From the NCBI GenBank assembly GCA_903920205.1, contig CAIXLI010000108.1, forward strand, positions 1 through 50,506: a stretch of 50,506 nt of DNA, written 5' to 3'. A model generated the notes under the pieces. That model did not search any database, was not told the origin of the DNA, and worked only from the letters and a program-made list of their open reading frames with translations. Positions 43,551 through 50,506 of the stretch are shown here, in pieces; position 1 is the stretch's first letter, and every line of letters begins with the position of its first letter. Position numbers and translations under genes: made by a program. The DNA is from an uncultured Pseudomonadota bacterium (GTDB taxonomy: Bacteria > Pseudomonadota > Alphaproteobacteria > UBA9219).

Positions 43551-45245
43551 TTATCCCTTTTTGAGCGAAGTCAAAAACTCCGCTAATTTTTGCTTAAGGT
43601 TCGCGGCCTCTGTCGAGAGTTCGCCGGAAGCATCGAGAACAATCGACGCGGATTTTCCCGTCGTTTCAGCCGCTTGCCTGACGCCCACAATATTACTCGA
43701 AACTTCGGACGTACCGGTCGAGGCTTCCTGAACATTCCGCGAAATTTCCTGTGTCGCCGCGTTCTGTTCTTCCACAGCGGAGGCTATCGCCGTGGAAATC
43801 TCATTCACCTTGTCGATTGTCTGACTGATATTTTGAATAGCGGAAACGGCAACTTGAGTTTCCTTTTGGATCGAAACAATTTGCCCTGAAATATCTTCCG
43901 TCGCCTTAGCTGTTTGGTTCGCAAGACCTTTGACCTCTGCCGCCACAACGGCGAATCCTTTTCCGGCCTCTCCCGCACGGGCGGCTTCAATAGTGGCGTT
44001 CAGCGCGAGAAGATTGGTTTGAGAAGCAATCTCGCTGATAAGCCCAATGACATCGCCAACTTTCTGAGCAGCGGCCGCAAGTCTTTCCACAATCGCATTC
44101 GTGCTTTTCGCTTCTTCAACGGCGGTGGTTGCTATGCGGGACGCATCGCCAACGCGGTGACCAATTTCCCCGATGGAACTTGATAACTCCTCTGCGGCAG
44201 CCGCTACAGTTTGAACATTCGCCGAAGCTTGTTCGGACGCGGCAGCAACAGTCGCCGATTGGCGCGTCGTTTCTTCCGCCGTAGAAGCAAGATTGGTGGC
44301 CGCACTTCGCAAAGTTTCAGAAGAAGAAGATACAGCGGCGACGATCCCCCCAACTTCCTTTTCAAATGTGTCGGCAAGCCTGAAGAGCATTGCCTTGCGC
44401 TCCTCCTCCGACTTGCGCTTCAGCCCTTCCTGCTCCGCCTTCAGTTTTTCCATCGCCAGAGCATTGTCACGGAAGACCAAAACCGATTTAGCAATATCGC
44501 CGACTTCGTCTTTGCGTTCCGCATCGGGAACATCAACATTCGAGTTCCCCTCTGCCAATTGCTTCATCACGCCAAGCATGCCGCCCAGCGGCTTCGTGAT
44601 GGAACGTGAAACAAAATACCCGAACGCGGCACCTAAAAGGATCACACTAATCGTAATAGCCAGATTCGCCTGATTACTCGCCGTCTTCGCCGCTTGAGCC
44701 TTGTCATACTCATTCTTGCCAACACGGATTTGCAGATCGACCAACTTGTCAATTGGATCCATCGCCGCATCATATTCCTTGTCGAACTTCCCCTCAGCAG
44801 AAAGCAAAGTGTGCGCCTCGTCCATCTTTCCCCCTTGTAGGGCGGCTAAGACTATTGCCTCGGATGCTTGAAAGGGAACGCGCGCTGCGGCAAATGAGTC
44901 GGCCATAGCTTTTTCCTCTGGCGTAAAAGATGACGCCGTATACTCGGTCCAAACTTTCGTGATGTGTTTTTCTTTTTCAGTAATGTCGGCCACACGGGAC
45001 GACAGTGCCTCGCCCTGCATCCCCAAACCGACAATTTCAAGAAATTCGATTCGGATCGTAGAAAAATCATCATTGATTTGCGCAAGCTGACCCAAACAAA
45101 CCGTACGATCCTCATAAACGGTTTTAAGCCCGGCCCATACCGTACTGATTCCCTGATTCCCAACATAACCGACAGCCATAAGCCCCAAGGACAACAAGAC
45201 ATTAATAAGCCCGATCTTCTTGGAGAACCGTATGTTGGCGAACAT
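43551..45245 (-). CDS. Methyl-accepting chemotaxis protein with periplasmic 4-helix-bundle-like sensor and HAMP domain
   Basis: Two TMs, HAMP region and conserved hairpin [54 protein letters not shown]. Start reassigned to 45245. Confidence 0.95.
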   Translation of the reverse strand: MFANIRFSKKIGLINVLLSLGLMAVGYVGNQGISTVWAGLKTVYEDRTVCLGQLAQINDDFSTIRIEFLEIVGLGMQGEALSSRVADITEKEKHITKVWTEYTASSFTPEEKAMADSFAAARVPFQASEAIVLAALQGGKMDEAHTLLSAEGKFDKEYDAAMDPIDKLVDLQIRVGKNEYDKAQAAKTASNQANLAITISVILLGAAFGYFVSRSITKPLGGMLGVMKQLAEGNSNVDVPDAERKDEVGDIAKSVLVFRDNALAMEKLKAEQEGLKRKSEEERKAMLFRLADTFEKEVGGIVAAVSSSSETLRSAATNLASTAEETTRQSATVAAASEQASANVQTVAAAAEELSSSIGEIGHRVGDASRIATTAVEEAKSTNAIVERLAAAAQKVGDVIGLISEIASQTNLLALNATIEAARAGEAGKGFAVVAAEVKGLANQTAKATEDISGQIVSIQKETQVAVSAIQNISQTIDKVNEISTAIASAVEEQNAATQEISRNVQEASTGTSEVSSNIVGVRQAAETTGKSASIVLDASGELSTEAANLKQKLAEFLTSLKKG

Positions 45246-45451
45246 GAAGAGTCCTTTTTTGGAATGGGATGTCACAAGGAGGGAGGTTATAATTAGCATA
45301 AGATGAGTGCACCTCCAAATTTATTGTAAGCACACATTGGTATTCGCCGCAGTAGACAAGGCATAGAGATAATTCTTCGTTTGCCTTCCTAATTGTAGAA
45401 ATGAGAACATACGCCGCTAGAATTTTTTACGTCAAATCAGGAGCAGACATA

Positions 45452-46852
45452 ATGCGTTTAAAGCACAGCGTTCTTTTTCTGTCTGTCGCGTGTATTCTTT
45501 TTGCGGGATATCCCTCTTTTGCTGAGGAGGTTGTTTCGCCTGTAGAGCAGACCCCGCCTTCATCAGATTTTTCGACAGAGTCTATGCTAACAGGCGATTG
45601 GAGCGGCGAACGGCAAACGCTGCATGATCGCGGGCTTGATCTCTCGGCAACGGGGATCACCGAAGTTTTCGGCAACACCTCTGGCGGAACGCGGCGCGGC
45701 GTAATCGAGGAAGGCCGTTTGGAAATGGACGCTTCGGTCAATTTTGAAAAAGCCTTCAGCTGGCAAGGCCTCACCGCCTTCGTCAGCGCCTACGCGATTC
45801 AAGGACGAGGCTTATCAGGCAACAAGCTTAGCAACATCATGACCGTCAGCAATATCGAAGCGACAAGAACGTTGCGCCTTTTCGATTTGTGGGCGCAAAA
45901 GAATTTTAACGACGACAAAGTTTCCATCCGCGTCGGGCAACTTGCTGCCGACGATGAATTTACGACAAGCCAATATGCCGCAACCTTCATCAGCTCCGTC
46001 TTCGGTTGGCCCAGTTCTCTCGCCACCAATCTTCCCAGCGGGGGCCCCGCCTATCCTTTGGCTACGCCAGGGGCGCGTCTGCGCTTGGGCAATGCCGCTC
46101 CATGGACATTGCTGACAGCAGTGTTTGACGGCGACCCTGGCGGCAAAGGCAATGAAATAGATCCACAACGACGCAACCTTAACGGAACCGCATTTAATCT
46201 TGATCGTGGCGCGTTTGTGATGAACGAAGTTTCTTATTCGCGCAACGGCGGCAAGGAAGATGCGGGTCTATCAGGAACTTACAAACTCGGCCTTTGGTAT
46301 CACACCGAGAATTTTGCCGATTTACGTTACGACAAAGAGGGACGTTCCTTGTCCAACCCAATGAGTTCAGGCATGGCACGAATTCATCACGGCAATTACG
46401 GTCTATACGGTGTCGTCGACCAAGCCTTGTGGAACAATCTAGACGCACCGGATCAAAGCCTAGGCGCTTTCGCCCGCGTCTTTTGGAATCCTGCAGATCG
46501 CAATGCGGCTTCCTATCAAATCGACGGCGGCGTGAACGTAAAAGGTCTGATCGACGGGCGTCCTGACGATGTGCTTGGTCTTGGCGGCAGCTTTATAGGC
46601 CTAAGCGGTTTCGCCAGCGGTGCTGATCGTGACGCGAATTCCTATTCTGGCACAACCGCGCCCGTGCGTGATTACGAAAGCGAGATCGAAGTCACCTATC
46701 AGGCGCCCCTTACCCCGTGGCTCAGCGTTCAACCCGATTTTCAATATGTCATGCACCCGGGCGGCACTATAGCTAACCCCAACATCGCCACAGGTTCAAC
46801 GCCGATCAAAGACGCGGCCATTCTTGGGCTTCGCATGACGGCAAAATTCTAA
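45452..46852 (+). CDS. OprB-like carbohydrate-selective porin
   Basis: Signal peptide (MRLKHSVLFLSVACILFAGYPSFAEE), LTGDWSGERQTLHDRGLDLSATGITEVFGN, C-terminal Phe (LGLRMTAKF). Confidence 0.88.
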   Translation: MRLKHSVLFLSVACILFAGYPSFAEEVVSPVEQTPPSSDFSTESMLTGDWSGERQTLHDRGLDLSATGITEVFGNTSGGTRRGVIEEGRLEMDASVNFEKAFSWQGLTAFVSAYAIQGRGLSGNKLSNIMTVSNIEATRTLRLFDLWAQKNFNDDKVSIRVGQLAADDEFTTSQYAATFISSVFGWPSSLATNLPSGGPAYPLATPGARLRLGNAAPWTLLTAVFDGDPGGKGNEIDPQRRNLNGTAFNLDRGAFVMNEVSYSRNGGKEDAGLSGTYKLGLWYHTENFADLRYDKEGRSLSNPMSSGMARIHHGNYGLYGVVDQALWNNLDAPDQSLGAFARVFWNPADRNAASYQIDGGVNVKGLIDGRPDDVLGLGGSFIGLSGFASGADRDANSYSGTTAPVRDYESEIEVTYQAPLTPWLSVQPDFQYVMHPGGTIANPNIATGSTPIKDAAILGLRMTAKF

Positions 46853-46864
46853 AGAGACTATCGT

Positions 46865-48241
46865 TCAGGTAAAGTCGCTGTCCGGCTTGCGCCCCTTTTT
46901 GACGCAGTCCGCAATCAGAAACGCAAGTTCCAAAGCCTGCGTCGCGTTCAAACGCGGGTCGCAATGGGTTTCATAACGCTCGGAAAGCCCCGCATCCGTC
47001 ACAGCGGATGCGCCGCCAATGCATTCTGTCACTTCCTTACCCGTCATTTCCAAATGCACACCGCCCGGATAAACTCCCTCCGCCCGACAGACATCGAAGA
47101 AAGCCCGAATTTCCGTCAGAATATTGCTGAAACTGCGCGTTTTATAGCCGCTATCCGAAACATGCGTATTCCCATGCATCGGGTCACTGCACACCGCCTC
47201 GGAACGTCCGGCCTTTTTCAAGGCGCGAAGCAAAGGCGGCAGGCTTGCCGCAATCTTCTCCTGGCCCATACGCGCAATCAAGGTCAACCGCCCGGGTTCA
47301 TTAAGAGGATTTAGAATATCAATCAAACGCAACAAATCATCCGGCGTCATGTTCGGCCCGCATTTAAGCCCTATCGGATTTTTTACGCCGCGCAAAAACT
47401 CAACATGCGCCCCGTCCGGCTGACGCGTGCGCTCACCTATCCACAGCATATGGGCGGAAACATCATACCAATCGTCTGTCGTGCTATCGATGCGCGTCAA
47501 AGCCTGCTCATAAGGCAGCAACAAGGCCTCGTGCGAAGTGTAAAATTCTGTCTCGCGGATATGCGCGGAAGTTTCTGCCGTAATATTGCACGCCGCCATA
47601 AAACCCAAAGTTTCGTCAATGCGTCCCGCAAGATCGCGATAACGTTCGCCCTGCAAACTGCGTTCAACAAATCCAAGATTCCATTGATGCACACGATGCA
47701 AGTCGGCATAGCCCCCCTGCACAAAAGCGCGCAACAGGTTCAAGGTCGAAGCTGCCTGATTATAGACTTTTACCATCCGCTCAGGATCGACGCGGCGGGA
47801 TTCTTCCGTAAAGTCGAAGCCATTGATAATATCGCCGCGATAGCTTGGAAGGCTCACACCGTCCCGCGTTTCCTTGTCCTCCGACCGAGGCTTGGCGAAT
47901 TGCCCCCCCATACGCCCTACTTTTACAACAGGCAACCCACCGCCGAAAGTCATCACCACAGCCATCTGCAAAATCATGCGAAAGGTGTCGCGGATATTAT
48001 TAGCGGAAAATTCGGCGAAACTCTCGGCGCAATCGCCCCCTTGGAACAAAAAGGCCTCGCCCGCCCCGACGGCCGCCAGACGTTTTTTAAGCTTCCGCGC
48101 CTCTCCTGCAAACACCAAGGGAGGCAATTTCGCCAAACGCGTCTCGACATCGGCAAGCTGCGCCGCGTCAAGATACTGCGGCAACTGCTTCACCGGTTTC
48201 GTGCGCCAACTGTCGGGGGTCCAATTCTGAGCCGTGATCAT
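46865..48241 (-). CDS. 3-deoxy-7-phosphoheptulonate synthase, class II
   Basis: [65 protein letters not shown]. Confidence 0.96.
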   Translation of the reverse strand: MITAQNWTPDSWRTKPVKQLPQYLDAAQLADVETRLAKLPPLVFAGEARKLKKRLAAVGAGEAFLFQGGDCAESFAEFSANNIRDTFRMILQMAVVMTFGGGLPVVKVGRMGGQFAKPRSEDKETRDGVSLPSYRGDIINGFDFTEESRRVDPERMVKVYNQAASTLNLLRAFVQGGYADLHRVHQWNLGFVERSLQGERYRDLAGRIDETLGFMAACNITAETSAHIRETEFYTSHEALLLPYEQALTRIDSTTDDWYDVSAHMLWIGERTRQPDGAHVEFLRGVKNPIGLKCGPNMTPDDLLRLIDILNPLNEPGRLTLIARMGQEKIAASLPPLLRALKKAGRSEAVCSDPMHGNTHVSDSGYKTRSFSNILTEIRAFFDVCRAEGVYPGGVHLEMTGKEVTECIGGASAVTDAGLSERYETHCDPRLNATQALELAFLIADCVKKGRKPDSDFT

Positions 48242-48273
48242 CGTCCTGCCCTTGTTGAATCTAGAGGGTATAT

Positions 48274-48921
48274 TTAAACGCGCAAAGCCGCTTCGATAGA
48301 CGCCGTGACATCCGCCATCGCCGCCATACCGTCAACAGTCTGGAGTAACCCCTTGGCCTTGTAATAAGGCAAGATCGGCGCAGTCTGGTCGTTAAAGGCT
48401 TGAAGGCGTGTTTTCATCGTCTCGGCATTATCATCGGCGCGGCGCACGAATTCTCCACCGCCACAACTGTCGCAAACACCGGCTTTTTGCGTCGGTTTAA
48501 AGGAATCATGATAACCCGCCCCGCACGCGGCGCAGGTGTGTCTCCCCGATACGCGCTCAATCAGCGCATTTTCGTCGACCTTCAACTCGACAACGGCGTT
48601 CAGATTTTTGCTTTGCTCGGCCAGCATAGAATCCAAAGCTTCGGCCTGCGGTACCGTTCGGGGAAACCCGTCCAGAATAAACCCTTTAGCGCAATCTTGC
48701 TTGGCGATGCGCGCCTTAATCATGCCCACCATCAAGGCATCCGGCACCAGCTTTCCGGCATCCATCAAAACCTTGGCCTCAAGCCCCAAAGGTTCTTGGT
48801 TCTTGATCGCCCCGCGCAGCATATCGCCGGTCGAAAGCTGAATCATGCCGTATTTTTCTTCCAGCAACCGCGCCTGCGTTCCCTTGCCTGCGCCCGGAGC
48901 CCCGATCAGAATAATGTTCAT
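48274..48921 (-). CDS. adk: Adenylate kinase
   Basis: [36 protein letters not shown]; zinc-lid cysteines ([25 protein letters not shown]). Confidence 0.98.
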   Translation of the reverse strand: MNIILIGAPGAGKGTQARLLEEKYGMIQLSTGDMLRGAIKNQEPLGLEAKVLMDAGKLVPDALMVGMIKARIAKQDCAKGFILDGFPRTVPQAEALDSMLAEQSKNLNAVVELKVDENALIERVSGRHTCAACGAGYHDSFKPTQKAGVCDSCGGGEFVRRADDNAETMKTRLQAFNDQTAPILPYYKAKGLLQTVDGMAAMADVTASIEAALRV

Positions 48922-50262
48922 TTATTTCCCGCGCAGCTTCGATTTCTTGATAAGCCCCTCGTATTGATGAGCGATCAAATGGGACTGAACGCGAGAGATC
49001 GTGTCGATCGTAACGCTGACGACAATCAAAATCGACGTGCCGCCCAGATAGAACGGGATAGCCCCCCTGCTCATCAAAAACTCCGGCAACAAGCAAATCG
49101 CCACCAGATAGGCAGAACCCAACACGGTCAACCGCGTCAACACATAATCGAAATAATCGGCAGTATTCTTGCCCGGACGAATACCCGGAACAAAGCCGCC
49201 GTATTTCTTAAGGTTATCCGAAGTTTCGACCGGATTGAACACAACCGCCGTATAGAAAAACGAGAAAAACACGATCATCGCGGCATACAAAACCATGAAC
49301 AACGGTTTGCCATGTCCCAATTGGGTCACAATATCCGCCAAAACGCCGCCTTTTTCCTGAACGCTAGAAAAACTCGCCAAGGTCAGGGGAAACAGCAAAA
49401 GAGAGCTGGCGAAAATGGGCGGAATAACGCCGGAGGTGTTGATCTTCAGCGGCAAATGCGAAGCCTCGCCCCCGAACATCTTATTCCCGACCTGACGCTT
49501 GGGATACTGGATCAAAATGCGGCGCTGAGCACGTTCGCACGCGACGCAGGTAGCAAGTACGGCAAAGATAATGACAAGGATCAAAAGAATAAACCAAGTC
49601 GACAAAGCCCCCGTGCGCCCCAACTCCAACGTCTGCCCGACGGCGTTAGGCAAATTGGCGACGATACCGGCATAGATAATCAGCGAGGTGCCGTTGCCGA
49701 TCCCCCGCGCCGTAATCTGTTCGCCCAACCACATCAAAAACACGGTGCCCCCCGTCAGCGTAATCATGGTGCTGATACGGAAGAACATGCCGGAGATAAT
49801 AACAGCGGAACCTTGCGACCCCATCATGTTTTCCAATCCCACCGCCAGAGCATAAGACTGCGCCAAAGCAAAGCAAACGGTCAGATAACGCGAATACTGG
49901 TTCAGCTTAATCTGCCCCGCCTGACCTTCCTTTTTCAAGGATTCAAAGTAAGGCAAAATAGCGGAGAGCAACTGCACAATGATCGACGCGGTGATGTAAG
50001 GCATAACGCCCAGCGCGAACAACGTCATACGCCGCAAAGCGCCCCCCGAAAACATGTTGAACATGTCCATAATCCCGCCGCTATGCTTGCGGAAAATCTC
50101 GCCCAACATGGCGGGATCGATTCCGGGAACAGGGATATAAGTGCCGACGCGATACACGATCAAAGCCAAAACCGTAAACCAAATACGGCTTTTAAGCTCC
50201 GAAGCCTTGGAAAAGACTGAAAAATTCATGTTGGCAGCAAGGGATTCAGCAGCAGAAGCCAT
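48922..50262 (-). CDS. secY: Preprotein translocase subunit SecY
   Basis: RIWFTVLALIVYRVGTYIPVPGIDP and IPFYLGGTSILIVVSVTIDTISRVQSHLIAHQYEGLIKKSKLRGK. Confidence 0.98.
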   Translation of the reverse strand: MASAAESLAANMNFSVFSKASELKSRIWFTVLALIVYRVGTYIPVPGIDPAMLGEIFRKHSGGIMDMFNMFSGGALRRMTLFALGVMPYITASIIVQLLSAILPYFESLKKEGQAGQIKLNQYSRYLTVCFALAQSYALAVGLENMMGSQGSAVIISGMFFRISTMITLTGGTVFLMWLGEQITARGIGNGTSLIIYAGIVANLPNAVGQTLELGRTGALSTWFILLILVIIFAVLATCVACERAQRRILIQYPKRQVGNKMFGGEASHLPLKINTSGVIPPIFASSLLLFPLTLASFSSVQEKGGVLADIVTQLGHGKPLFMVLYAAMIVFFSFFYTAVVFNPVETSDNLKKYGGFVPGIRPGKNTADYFDYVLTRLTVLGSAYLVAICLLPEFLMSRGAIPFYLGGTSILIVVSVTIDTISRVQSHLIAHQYEGLIKKSKLRGK

Positions 50263-50485
50263 GGGAAAAATCGGGGGCTAAGGGTCAAAAACAAGCTCTT
50301 TTCTCAAAGAACGACCTTTTATATAGGGTGTCAGAGGCAAGAAGACAAGCGGGGCGTCGGAGGGGGCAATTTTGGCGATAGCCCTGAATTAACCATAGAC
50401 AGCCCTAGAATAGGGCAGACACGCATGATAGCTTCAGCCCCCCAAAAAACGAAAGCCTATTACTGTTTATAAGGAGACATATAGG

Positions 50486-50506
50486 ATGACAAGCACCGTA
50501 GACTTA
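50486..50506 (+). CDS. 5' end of an unidentified CDS continuing past the window
   Basis: ATGACAAGCACCGTAGACTTA preceded by AAGGAGA at SD spacing; only 7 codons visible. Confidence 0.35.

Noticed and set aside
47405-48277. 290-aa plus-strand ORF
   Set aside because: Antisense to the class II DAHP synthase gene.
48400-50220. 606-aa plus-strand ORF
   Set aside because: Antisense to adk and secY. Q/R/N/H-rich composition without domains; a shadow ORF of strongly conserved genes.

Overview
The window reads as part of an alphaproteobacterial chromosome (taxonomy inferred from gene content and order). It is almost fully coding. A complete 14-gene NADH:quinone oxidoreductase (complex I) cluster, nuoA-nuoN, lies on the minus strand at about 22.1-41.6 kb. 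Housekeeping genes around it include hyfC/hyfB-like, cutA, fabD, an aldehyde dehydrogenase, hldE, ftsB, eno, clpX, clpP, an ion channel, an OYE-family oxidoreductase, pyrG, secG, grxD, bolA, purL, birA, trpS, an MCP, an OprB-like porin, class II DAHP synthase, adk and secY. The most unusual feature is that the nuo cluster is interrupted by seven genes for predicted exported or membrane-anchored proteins. Five are paralogous SBP_bac_3-type solute-binding-like proteins: one between nuoG and nuoH and four in tandem between nuoL and nuoM. The others are a Met-rich DUF2059-like protein between nuoJ and nuoK and a small lipoprotein between nuoI and nuoJ. A sixth SBP paralog sits between purL and bolA. 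All six SBPs share two cysteines and an N-terminal hydrophobic anchor, but their predicted ligand-pocket residues differ. I propose this as a candidate periplasmic accessory or sensing module linked to complex I; the function is inference only. No rRNA, tRNA, CRISPR array or transposon was recognised.
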